A DNA stretch of 64,000 nucleotides from Myxococcales bacterium (GTDB lineage: Bacteria; Myxococcota_A; Polyangia; Polyangiales; Polyangiaceae). Of this stretch, positions 27,997-37,100 are shown one piece after another (position 1 is the stretch's first letter; every line of letters begins with the position of its first letter). Both the position numbers and the translations under genes were made by a program. The DNA lies in NCBI GenBank assembly GCA_016706225.1, contig JADJKB010000005.1, positions 806,001 to 870,000 on the forward strand, read 5' to 3'. The notes below the pieces were generated by a model. That model searched no databases, was not told where the DNA came from, and saw nothing but the letters and a program-made list of their open reading frames with translations.

Positions 27997-29322
27997 ATGA
28001 GCCATCACTCGGAATTTCGCTGCATCTCGGGGTGTGACGGCGCCTGGCCCGTCACCCAGGCCATCTACCGTTGCCCGAGGTGCCAAGGGCTGCTCGAGGT
28101 TCGCCACGACCTCGACGCGCTGAAGAGTCGGAGCGCCGCCGGTTGGATGCGGCTCTTCGACGAGCGGTACATGCGCAGCCAATGGCCCTATGGCTCCGGC
28201 GTCTGGGGCAAGCGCGAGTGGGTCATGCCCGAGGTGCCCGACGAGCTGATCGTCAGCATGTACGAGGGCGGGACCAACCTGTTCTGGGCGGAGCGTTACG
28301 GCCGGCAACTTGGTCTCGACGATCTCTGGGTCAAGCTCTGCGGCAACAGCCACAGCGGCAGCTTCAAAGATCTCGGCATGACCGTGCTGGTCAGCGTGGT
28401 GCGCTGGGCGATGCGCGAGGGGCTGGAGGTCAAGGCCGTGGCCTGTGCATCGACCGGTGACACCAGCGCGGCCCTCGCAGCCTACGGTGCGGCTGCAGGG
28501 CTGCCGGTGGTGGTGCTGCTGCCGCGAGGCAAGATCTCGACGGGCCAGCTGGTACAACCGCTCGCACACGGCGCCCTCGTGCTCGGGCTCGACACCGACT
28601 TCGACGGTTGTATGGACATCGTGCAGCGCCTGGCCGAAGAGGGCATCGTCTACCTCGCCAACAGTATGAACGCGCTGCGCATCGAGGGTCAGAAGACGGT
28701 GGCCGTCGAGGTCGTGCAGCAGCTCGACTGGCAGGTTCCAGACTGGATCATCCTGCCGAGTGGCAACCTGGGCAACGCCAGCGCGCTCTACGCCGGGTTC
28801 AAGTTGATGAAGGAGCTAGGGTTGATCCAGCGCTACCCGCGGCTCGTGATGGCTCAGGCCGAGAACGCGAACCCGCTCTATCGCGCCTGGAGCGCGGGCA
28901 AACGCGAGGTCGAGGCCATCAAGGCCCAAGCGACTCAAGCGACGGCGATCCAGATCGGAAATCCGGTGAGCGCGCCTCGGGCCGTGGCAGCGCTGGAGGC
29001 GATGAACGGTCTGGTCGAACAGGCGAGTGAGGAAGAGCTGGCGGACGCGGCCGCGCGGGCGGATCGCACCGGCATGTACACCTGCCCGCACACGGCCGTA
29101 GCGCTCGCGGCGCTCGAGAAGCTGAAGGCCCGCGGTGTGATCAAGGGCAGCGAGCGCGTGGTGTGCATCTCCACGGCGAGTGGGCTCAAATTCACCGAAT
29201 TCAAGGTGGGCTACCACGAAGGCCGACTGCCCGGTGTGACGAGCCAGCTGGCGAACCCGCCCGTGAGCTTGCCGCCGGACTTCGGCCAGGTCGTCGACGC
29301 CATCGCGGCGCGCTTCGGTTGA
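27997..29322 (+). CDS. thrC: Threonine synthase
   Basis: PLP-dependent threonine synthase of 441 residues, which converts O-phosphohomoserine to threonine and phosphate. The N-terminal CISGCDGAWPVTQAIYRCPRC is the Zn-ribbon-like lead-in of the longer threonine synthases. The PLP lysine is in NSHSGSFKDLGM. CASTGDTSAALAAYGAAAG, PSGNLGNASALYAGF and CISTASGLKF are conserved PLP/phosphate-binding loops. The ATG at 27997 gives the expected length; the longer in-frame extension upstream overlaps the divergent promoter. It is not in a thr operon here. Confidence 0.92.
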   Translation: MSHHSEFRCISGCDGAWPVTQAIYRCPRCQGLLEVRHDLDALKSRSAAGWMRLFDERYMRSQWPYGSGVWGKREWVMPEVPDELIVSMYEGGTNLFWAERYGRQLGLDDLWVKLCGNSHSGSFKDLGMTVLVSVVRWAMREGLEVKAVACASTGDTSAALAAYGAAAGLPVVVLLPRGKISTGQLVQPLAHGALVLGLDTDFDGCMDIVQRLAEEGIVYLANSMNALRIEGQKTVAVEVVQQLDWQVPDWIILPSGNLGNASALYAGFKLMKELGLIQRYPRLVMAQAENANPLYRAWSAGKREVEAIKAQATQATAIQIGNPVSAPRAVAALEAMNGLVEQASEEELADAAARADRTGMYTCPHTAVALAALEKLKARGVIKGSERVVCISTASGLKFTEFKVGYHEGRLPGVTSQLANPPVSLPPDFGQVVDAIAARFG

Positions 29323-29621
29323 GCGCGCGCACCAGGCGGTCATGCGCTCGACGCGGGCCCACTCGCTCACACGCGGCGGGCGCGCGCGAGCCTCTCGTGA
29401 CTGCCGGAGCCATCATTGATCATCGGCAAGAAATCGATGGGAAGTCCGGGCGCCGCTGCGGCGAGCGCCTCGGCGGGTGCGAGCAGCGGGCAGTCGGACC
29501 GCCCTCGGCCGACCCTCGTCTCAGGGATTTTTCGCGGGTTTTCCTGGTCTTCAATTTTTTTTCTAAGACAAGCGAGCCGGCCCCGTTGTCTGTCTGAGGA
29601 ACGGAAAGCCCGATAACCAGC
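29323..29621 (+). promoter_or_regulatory. Intergenic region with AT-rich leader before sigma factor gene
   Basis: The 299-bp gap holds no gene. Near 29550-29565 is a conspicuous T-tract (CAATTTTTTTTCT) inside the short inverted repeat GTCTT/AAGAC, and AGACAA (29566) pairs with TTGTCT (29591) around a GC loop. These could be the thrC terminator and/or the promoter and leader of the sigma factor gene. Confidence 0.35.
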
Positions 29622-30173
29622 ATGACGGAATCGGCGGACACATCGGAACCGGGGCAGCGCGAGTGGGTGCTCGCCGCACTGACCCACTTCGAAGGCCCGC
29701 TGCTCCGCTTCGCGAGCGGACTCGTCGGCTCCGGTCACGCCGCTGACGTCGTGCAGGACACGTTCCTCGAGTTGTACCGAGCGGACCGCGGTCAGGTGGA
29801 AGGTCACCTGTCTGCGTGGCTCTTCACGGTGTGTAAACGCCGCGCCATCGACGTCGTCCGCGAACGCGGTCGGCTCGCGGCGCTCGAGGAGGATGACGGA
29901 ATGCAGAGCCCAGACAGTGGACCCGCCGCGCGTGTCGAGCGGCAAGAGTCGATGAGCCGCGTGGAGCGCGCGCTCGAGCGGTTGACCGAACGCGATCGAC
30001 AGGTCGTGATCCTGAAGTTCTCGGCGGGGCTTCGTTACAAGGAGATCGCCGAGGTGATGGAGCTCTCCGCGTCCAACGTCGGGTTCATCCTGCACACGGC
30101 CATCAAGATCCTCCGCGAGGAGCTGGGTGACGCGGCGGGAGTCTTGTTGGTGAGCAAAAGGAGCGTGTCATGA
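29622..30173 (+). CDS. ECF-type RNA polymerase sigma factor
   Basis: Sigma-70-family factor of 183 residues with region 2 (DVVQDTFLELYRADRG, SAWLFTVCKRRAIDVVRER) and region 4 (LTERDRQVVILKFSAGLRYKEIAEVMELSASNVGFILHTA), the architecture of extracytoplasmic-function sigma factors. It would direct transcription in response to an envelope signal. The stop overlaps the start of the VWA protein gene (ATGA), so the next gene is translated together with it and is a candidate anti-sigma factor. Confidence 0.9.
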   Translation: MTESADTSEPGQREWVLAALTHFEGPLLRFASGLVGSGHAADVVQDTFLELYRADRGQVEGHLSAWLFTVCKRRAIDVVRERGRLAALEEDDGMQSPDSGPAARVERQESMSRVERALERLTERDRQVVILKFSAGLRYKEIAEVMELSASNVGFILHTAIKILREELGDAAGVLLVSKRSVS

Positions 30174-32140
30174 GCCTGGAACCCAACGACCCGCGTCTCA
30201 CCGCCTACGCCCTCGGCGAGCTCGAGGCTGAAGACCTGAGCACTTTTCTAGCGGAGCTCGAGGCAAGCCCCGGGGCGCGCGCCGAGCTGGACGCCATCGT
30301 CGAGACCGCGGAGCTGCTCCGGCAAGGGCTGGCTCAGGCGCCGGTGTCTGGGCTGGGCGAGGCAGCGCGAGCGCGCATCGAGCGCACGCTCGCGGAAGGC
30401 TCCAAGGGCGCTGACCCGAGTGAGCCGCTTCCGGAAGCCGTGCCGCCGCAAGAACCGACGAAGGTGGCCAAGATCCGCCCGCGCCGGCGCCGGGCCTGGA
30501 TCTTCGCCGTCGCAGCCGCGCTGCCGTTCGCGCTCGCGTTCGGGGTCTTCAGCCTGCGGAGCCCGATGCGCACCAACGAAAAATCGAAAGCGACGGACAT
30601 GAGCCCGTCGCCGCTCTCGGCGCGTGGACGGTTGATGGCGGACGAGGAGCGGCGGGAGGTTCCGGCTGGGACGGCGGGCACGCTGATGCCCGAGGTCCCC
30701 AACGGCGAACGCGGCAAACACACCGAGCAGTACGACGCGGTGCTCGACAACCCGTTCGTGCGGGTCGGCGTCGATCCACGCTCGACCTTTTCCATCGACG
30801 TCGACACCGCCGCGTACGCCCTGGTGCGGCGCTTTCTCACGAATGGGAGCCGCCCGCCGCGCGGGGCGGTGCGCATCGAGGAGATGATCAACTACTTCTC
30901 GTACGCGTACCCCGAGCCGAGCGCGGGCGCGCCCTTCGGCGTCACGACCGAGGTCAGCGCGGCGCCATGGGCCAGCGCCCACCGACTGGTGCGCATCGGG
31001 CTCAAGGCCAGGTCCCTCGCGATGCGGGCGCGCCCGGCGTCGAACCTGGTGTTCTTGGTCGATGTGTCGGGGTCGATGAACGACCCGAACAAACTGCCGC
31101 TCTTGAAGCAGGCGTTCTCGCTCTTGGTGGAGCAGCTCGACGAGCGGGACCACGTCTCGATCGTGGTCTACGCCGGCGCTTCAGGCATGGTGCTGCCACC
31201 GACCTCGGGGGATCGGAAGCGCGAAATTCTGGGTGCGCTCGAGCGCCTGGAAGCGGGCGGCTCGACCAACGGCGGACAGGGCATCGAGCTGGCCTACTCG
31301 GCGGCGGCGCAGAGTTTTGCCCAGGGCGGCGTGAACCGAGTGCTGCTGGCCACGGACGGCGACTTCAACGTGGGCACGACCAGCCAGAGTGCGCTCATCG
31401 ATCTGATCCAGGCCAAGGCCAAGGCTGGAGTGTTCCTGAGTGTGCTCGGTTTCGGTGACGGCAACTACAACGACTCGATGCTCGAGAAGCTGGCCGACAA
31501 GGGCAACGGCAACTACGCCTACATCGACAACGAGGGCGAAGCCAGGAAGGTGCTGGTGCGGGAGGCTACGGGCACGCTGGTCACGGTCGCCAAGGACGTG
31601 AAGCTCCAGCTCGAGTTCAACCCGCGCAAGGTCGAGGCCTTCCGACTGATCGGTTACGAGAATCGCGTGCTCGCTCACTCCGATTTCAACGACGACAGCA
31701 AGGACGCTGGTGAGATCGGAGCCGGGCACACGGTGACCGCGCTGTACGAGCTCATTCCTGCGGGCGGATTGGTGCCGGGCGCGGAGGTCGACGGGCTCAA
31801 GTATCAGAAGCCCGCGCCCGTCGCCGAGGCAGCGACGAGCGGAGAGCTCTTCACCGTCAAGCTGCGCTACAAGCTGCCTGAGAGTGACAGCAGCAAGCTG
31901 CTCGAGGTGCCGGTCACGGATCAGGGCGCGGCGCTTGGGGCTGCGAGCCCCGATTTCCGCTTCGCCGCAGCGGTGGCCTCGTTCGGCATGTTGCTGCGAG
32001 ACTCGCCGCACAAAGGCAGCGCCACGTTCGAGAGCGCGCGGCAGCTCGCCGAGAGCGGACTGGGCCAAGGGCGCGATCTAGAGGAGCGGCGCGAGCTGCT
32101 CACGTTGATCACTCGCGCCGAGGGCCGGTCCCCGCGCTGA
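30170..32140 (+). CDS. VWA-domain membrane protein with anti-sigma-like N-terminus
   Basis: 656-residue protein. Residues 1-55 (DPRLTAYALGELEAEDLSTFLAELEASPGAR) resemble the cytoplasmic start of anti-sigma factors, though without the zinc-ligand His/Cys set. A basic stretch and TM helix near 105-125 (WIFAVAAALPFALAFGVFSL) follow. Outside lies a YfbK-type domain (FSIDVDTAAYALVRRFL, RIEEMINYFSY) and a von Willebrand A domain at ~285-460, whose MIDAS is DVSGSMN with later ATDGDFN. The C-terminal ~150 residues fit the DUF3520-type tail. The overlapping sigma factor gene suggests the N-terminus restrains that sigma factor while the VWA part senses a periplasmic ligand; this is inference. Confidence 0.85.
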   Translation: MSLEPNDPRLTAYALGELEAEDLSTFLAELEASPGARAELDAIVETAELLRQGLAQAPVSGLGEAARARIERTLAEGSKGADPSEPLPEAVPPQEPTKVAKIRPRRRRAWIFAVAAALPFALAFGVFSLRSPMRTNEKSKATDMSPSPLSARGRLMADEERREVPAGTAGTLMPEVPNGERGKHTEQYDAVLDNPFVRVGVDPRSTFSIDVDTAAYALVRRFLTNGSRPPRGAVRIEEMINYFSYAYPEPSAGAPFGVTTEVSAAPWASAHRLVRIGLKARSLAMRARPASNLVFLVDVSGSMNDPNKLPLLKQAFSLLVEQLDERDHVSIVVYAGASGMVLPPTSGDRKREILGALERLEAGGSTNGGQGIELAYSAAAQSFAQGGVNRVLLATDGDFNVGTTSQSALIDLIQAKAKAGVFLSVLGFGDGNYNDSMLEKLADKGNGNYAYIDNEGEARKVLVREATGTLVTVAKDVKLQLEFNPRKVEAFRLIGYENRVLAHSDFNDDSKDAGEIGAGHTVTALYELIPAGGLVPGAEVDGLKYQKPAPVAEAATSGELFTVKLRYKLPESDSSKLLEVPVTDQGAALGAASPDFRFAAAVASFGMLLRDSPHKGSATFESARQLAESGLGQGRDLEERRELLTLITRAEGRSPR

Positions 32141-32180
32141 GCCGAAGTCACGCGCGGGGCTCAGCGCAGGCGCTCAGCCC

Positions 32181-32804
32181 TCAGTCTCGCATCCAGTGAC
32201 AGGTGTAACCGCCGGGGTTCTTCTCGAGGTAATCCTGGTGGTACCCCTCGGCCAACGTGAACGGTCCCGCCTCGACGATCTCGGTGACGACGGGGGACTT
32301 CCACTTGCCGCTCTTGTCGATGCGCTGCTTGACCATCTCGGCGACGCGGCGCTGCTCCGGCGACGAGACGAAGATTGCGGAGCGGTACTGGGTGCCGACG
32401 TCGTTGCCCTGGCGGTTCTTGGTGGTGGGATCGTGCATGCGGAAGAACCACTTCTCGAGCAGCTCTTCGTAGCTCAATTTGCTGGGGTCGAAGGTGATGC
32501 GCACCGACTCGGCGTGCCCCGTCGTTCCGGTCTTCACTACCTCGTAGCTCGGGCTTTGGGTCGTGCCGCCGGCGTAACCGACCTCCGTGTCGAGCACCCC
32601 CGGCACTTTGCGCAGGATCTCTTCCATGCCCCAGAAACACCCTCCGGCCAGCACGGCGACCTCGCGTTCGCTCGTTGGGTTCTTGTTGCTGGCAGTGGCG
32701 GGGGACTGGGCCGCGACCCGCTCGGGATCATTGGTTTGCTTCGACATGCAGCCTCCGGAAACGCATAACGCCAGGATCGAGACTACGAAAGGGCCTGCTC
32801 TCAT
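32181..32804 (-). CDS. msrA: Peptide-methionine (S)-S-oxide reductase, lipoprotein form
   Basis: MsrA of 207 residues that reduces methionine-S-sulfoxide in oxidised proteins. The catalytic motif GCFWGMEEILRKVPGV is present with the nucleophilic Cys, followed by VGYAGGT and GHAESVRITFDP. An N-terminal signal peptide ends in SGGC, so this copy is predicted to be exported and lipid-anchored, protecting envelope proteins. The resolving-Cys arrangement of cytosolic enzymes is not obvious near the C-terminus (GGYTCHW has one Cys). Stands alone. Confidence 0.9.
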   Translation of the reverse strand: MRAGPFVVSILALCVSGGCMSKQTNDPERVAAQSPATASNKNPTSEREVAVLAGGCFWGMEEILRKVPGVLDTEVGYAGGTTQSPSYEVVKTGTTGHAESVRITFDPSKLSYEELLEKWFFRMHDPTTKNRQGNDVGTQYRSAIFVSSPEQRRVAEMVKQRIDKSGKWKSPVVTEIVEAGPFTLAEGYHQDYLEKNPGGYTCHWMRD

Positions 32805-32842
32805 CGTCGAGCATACGAGCGAGCAAGCCGAACGGTTGCATC

Positions 32843-32870
32843 CCCCGAGCGACGAGCCCCTCGCTCGGGG
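32843..32870 (-). terminator. Strong hairpin downstream of the PEGA protein gene
   Basis: A perfect 10-bp stem (CCCCGAGCGA / TCGCTCGGGG) with an 8-base loop lies between the end of the PEGA-protein reading frame (32958) and the msrA start (32804), both on the minus strand. It probably ends the upstream transcript; there is no U-tract after the stem. Confidence 0.5.
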
Positions 32871-32957
32871 CCGCGGAGACGGTCGAGCGCTTCGGATCCG
32901 GCCGGCCCCAGCCGCCGAAACCGCGGATGCTTCAGCGATTTGCGAGGTGGCTCGTGC

Positions 32958-33224
32958 TCAGAACGTGAACCGCGCGGCTGCGCCGCCGCCGGTTGGCGTT
33001 GCGTAGGGTGCGAGGTTGAAGCGCGCCTTCTTCGGCAGATTCTTGGCGGACTTCTCCTTGGCGGGCTCGGAGTCCCCACTGGTGAGGAGCACGATGCCGG
33101 TCACACCCAGCGTGATCGCCACGCCGAAGGCCATGTCCGCGATCAGTGCGTTGCGCTCCACCTTGTCGGCGTTGTCCGTCGTCGGGTCGTCGTTGAAGTC
33201 ACTCTTTGCGCCCAGGGCCTTCAC
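32958..33224 (-). pseudogene. C-terminal part of frameshifted PEGA/TPR protein
   Basis: 88-codon frame opening at a GTG whose bases overlap the stop of the preceding PEGA protein (GTGA). It encodes KALGAKSDFNDDPTTDNADK, a TM helix (IADMAFGVAITLGVTGIVLL) and a short tail. Myxobacterial PEGA proteins commonly end with two TM helices separated by just such a loop. The first helix closes the upstream frame (VTLGIAGASTIVGA) and the second is here, so this is best read as the displaced C-terminus of the same gene after a one-base loss near 33225-33232. Confidence 0.6.
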
Positions 33225-33991
33225 CCCGAAAATGCGCCGACAATCGTGCTGGCGCCGGCGATGCCGAGGGTGACGTAGGCCGGGACCTTGCTCTTTGGCT
33301 GGGCCGCGGGTGCGGGCTCTGCAGTTTCCGGCGGTGTCGGCGCGTCCACGGGCGCGGGAGCCGGGGCCGGGCCGAGATCGGCGGCCGTGAGCTCGATGTT
33401 CTTGTCCGTCTTCTGGCCGGCGGTGACCTCGATGGTCATCTCCTGCTTCTCGTAGCCGGGATTGGTGATGGTGATTGTGTGAGAGCCGGGCTTGAGCTTG
33501 AGCATCATCGGCGTCTCACCGGCCTGGGCTGCGCCGTCCACGCTGACCGAGGCGCCCGCGGGAGTGGTGCCGATGCTGACCTCGCCGGTCTGCCCACCCT
33601 TGAGCTCAGCCAACCGCGCCTTCACCTGGCTGATCTTCTCGTCGCCCAGCTTGCTGACGTTCGCGTGCCCCAGCAGTTTCTCGAAGGCAGCGGCTGCGTC
33701 CTCGTTCTTGCCCTGCTTGTCGAGGGCCATCGACATCCAGTACTCGGCGTGAGGCGAGGGCAGGATCTCGTTGGCCTTGGAAAAGCCGGTGTACGCATCG
33801 GCGAACTTGCCGGCGTTGTAGGCCTTCTCGCCCTCTTGGTAGGCCTTGCGCGCGGAGTCCCGCTTCTTCTGTTCGGCAGCCGAGACCTTCCCCTGCGCGT
33901 ACGCCATGGGGAGGGCAGCTGTGCTGGCGAGTGACCCTGCCAGGACGAGCGCGAGGGCCTTCGAATACGGAGCGGAAATCCTGCGTGCCAT
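33221..33991 (-). CDS. TPR and PEGA domain protein, C-terminus lost by frameshift
   Basis: Secreted or envelope protein; this frame covers 256 residues. The signal peptide is MARRISAPYSKALALVLAGS...ALPMAYAQ. Residues ~30-125 are TPR-like helices (ARKAYQEGEKAYNAGKFADA). A PEGA domain follows at ~130-200 (VSIGTTPAGASVSVDG, LKLKPGSHTITITNPGYEKQ). A Pro/Ala linker and the start of a TM helix end the frame. The frame stops mid-helix at 33221, and the expected continuation lies in the overlapping downstream frame. The ATG has GGAGG eight bases upstream. The role is unknown; these proteins are common in kinase-rich myxobacterial genomes. Confidence 0.7.
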   Translation of the reverse strand: MARRISAPYSKALALVLAGSLASTAALPMAYAQGKVSAAEQKKRDSARKAYQEGEKAYNAGKFADAYTGFSKANEILPSPHAEYWMSMALDKQGKNEDAAAAFEKLLGHANVSKLGDEKISQVKARLAELKGGQTGEVSIGTTPAGASVSVDGAAQAGETPMMLKLKPGSHTITITNPGYEKQEMTIEVTAGQKTDKNIELTAADLGPAPAPAPVDAPTPPETAEPAPAAQPKSKVPAYVTLGIAGASTIVGAFSG

Positions 33992-34169
33992 GTGCGTGCC
34001 TCCGACGCGCCGGGTCGGCCGGCACGACAGAAGAGAGGCTAGACCCAGAGCAGTTCCCGGGACAAGCACGCTTTTGCCCGGCAGATCGTCCAAGGACGAG
34101 GATTCCGACTCGGAAAACGCGAGTTATCGGGGTAGTGATAGTGTCCTCGACGCAGGGCTTCCGGCGGGC

Positions 34170-37100
34170 ATGACCACACCTTCCGACAACGGTTCTTCGC
34201 CTGGCGGCGGCGCGGTTGGACGAACGACCCTGCGGCCTCCGGAGTGGACCTCTGCCCAGGAGGGTCCCCGCTCCGCTGCGTCACTGACGTTCGAGATCCA
34301 GCTGGCCGACTCTCCGGTTTCGCGCCGCACCGGCCCGCGGGCAGAGCTCGCCCACCTGGCTGCCCGCATCGAGAGCTGCGCCGCCGCCGGTGACACCGAG
34401 GGGGAGCGGGCTGCCGCGACCTCACTCGCGCGGGCGCTCGTGATGCGCGGCACCGAGCTGGACACCGCGACCAAGCTGGCGCGCCGCGCGCTGTTGCTCG
34501 GACACGACGCGGCGCTGCGCGAGGAGCTCTCGGGTTGGTTTGCCGCGCTCGGCGAGCCAGGGTTGGCCGCCGCTACGCTGCGGCCGCTGGTCGCCGACCT
34601 CTCGGGTCAACCGGCGGCGCGCATCCTCACGCGCATTGGTGTGCTGCTCGGGCGCGCCGGGGATGCAGCCGGCGCCGCGGACGCGCTGTTCGACGCGGCG
34701 CGGGAAGATCCCGCCGACGCCGCCGCGCCGGAGTTGCAGGCCGGGATCGGTGCGTGGCAACCGGAAGCGGTTCCTGCGGAGCGGGCCGCCGAGGGTTACC
34801 TCGAAGGGTTTCGCCGACGCGAAGCGGCCGGCGATCGGGCTGGCGCGTTCGAAGATCTGCTGCGCGCTTTCGAGATGGCCCCGGGGGAGCCATCACCGGC
34901 AGAGCGTCTCGCCGGCGCGCTGGCAGTGCGTGGGCGGGTTGGCGCGCTCGACGAGGTGTTGCGCGAGCACGCCCGGGCGAGTGGTGACCGGGGCCGTGCG
35001 GTGCACCTGCGTCGGCTGCGCGAGGCGCTGGCTGCCGACGACTTGCCGCGGGCGCTCGGCGCAGCCTTCGACGCCCGCCTCGACGGTGAAATCGACACCC
35101 TCGGCTCGAGTCCGGCTCGCGGCCTGAGCTTCGACGGTCTGGCGGAGCGAGTGGGCCTCCACGAAATTCACGCGGCGCGCCTGACTCTCGCAGCTTCCGG
35201 GCAGACCGCCGGCGAAATGCTCGAGACCCACACCGCGCTCGCGCGCCTGTACGGCGGCGCGCTGGCGTCCCCCGAGCGGGCCATCGATGCCTGGATCGAG
35301 GTTCTGGTCCTGGACCCGAGCGACGCCGCCGCGCGCGCTGCGCTCTTGAACGAGCTCGGCTCGACCGGGGACGCTGCGCCGATGGTGAGTGCGCTCCTCC
35401 GCATCGTCGAGCGCGGCGGCTCGGATCGGGCCACCGCCCTCGTCGATCTCGCGGAGCTGGCGCGGACCAGCCTCGACGCGCCGGGGCTCGCGGTCTTCGC
35501 TGCGACCGAAGCGTTGAAGTCCAACGCCGACTCACAGCTGCAGGAACTCCTCGAGCGCTTTGGCCCGGCTGCGCGGGAAGAGGACGCGCGCATTGCCGCC
35601 CTCACAGCCGAGCTCGCGAGCGACGGCGACCGGGAGGGCAAGCTGGTGGAGCTCGCGGCGCTCTTGCGCATGCGACCCGATCGCGTCGACGAGTACATCA
35701 CGGCATTGAAGGAGTTGGTCGCGCTTCCCGGCGACCGGCGCTCGTACCAACGCACGCTCGAGCGCGTTCTGCTGCGCGGTGGCCGCGAAGACGACCTGCT
35801 CTCGGTCCTGGAAGCGGCGCTCCGGCGTGAGCCGGGGGCGGACCACGAGCGGTTGGCCCTGGCGTTGGCCAAGGAGCGGAGAGCGCGGGGCGACGAGATC
35901 GGTGCGCTGACCGTCCTCACTCCACTGCTCGGCGCCGTCGGGAGCCACGCGGCCGCCGCTGCGATGGCGCTCGTGCTCGCCTCTCGCCGCGGGGAGGACC
36001 GAATTTGGGCCCAGGCGCTGGTGCGTGTGTCTGCGCCACTGTCGTCGTCCCTCCGCGCGGTGCTCTTGGCGGTGGCCGCGGAAGCGTTCTTCGCAAGCGG
36101 AGATCTCCAGGCGGCGCACGAGAGCGCCGAGCAAGCAAGCCGCGTCGACCCCTCGCAGGCCCGACCGGTTGGTGTGCTCGCGACCATCGCCATGTCGCGA
36201 CCGCCGGATCGATCGGTCGCCGAGGCCCTCGAGCGAGCCATGGGGTTCATCGTGCCCCGCGTCCAGCTCTGCGAGGCGCTGGCCGTTGCCCACGAGACGC
36301 TGGGAGATCCACTGCTCTCGCTGGTCTGGACCCAGCGCTGGCTCGCGCTTCGGCCGGGAGATCCCCGGGCAATTCGTACGCTGCTCGGCCGCGTCACCGA
36401 GTCCGGTGACGCCCAGCGCATCAGCGACACTCTGTCCTGGCTGCTCAGTCAGCCGCAGCCATTGTCGGATCTGGCACCCGCGCTCTCAGCGGCGTTGTTG
36501 CGCCTCGCAGAGCTCGACGTCTCACGCGGCACGGCCATGGCGCGGCGTGCCCTCGAGGTGCTCGGTCCCCGGTCCGAAGAGTTGCGCCAGACGGTGCTCG
36601 CCGTCGCCGACGCGGCCAACGAACCGGGGCTCGCGCTCGCGCTCCTCGAACGCACCCTGGCCGTGGGTGGAGAGAACGCCGAGCGCGTCGAGCGCCTGTT
36701 CGAGGTTGCGTCTCGCCGGCGCGTGGTGGGAGACGCGGACGGTGTCGCGCGCGCGTTGTCGCGGGCGATGCTCGATGGGGCGAGCGCCGACCAGGTGCTG
36801 ACCGCGCTCGGGGACGCCCCGCCGGCCCGCAGCTCCGACGGCGAGCTTTCGCTGTTGACGGCCCGCGCAGAAGCGTTGGCCCGCGCCTCGGGCGCCGATG
36901 CGGAGTCGCGCGGCCGCGCCTACCGCGAGCTGGGCGCGGCGCGTTGGGATCTCGCTGGCGATGCGGAGGGTGCCGTGGCCGCGTGGCAGCGGGCCGCGGA
37001 GCTCGATCCGGTCCACGGCATCGCGCGCCTGGCGCGGGATCTCGTGTCTTTTGCTGGGTACTCGGAGGCGCTGAAACATCTGCAGCGTTTTGCCCGCGGT

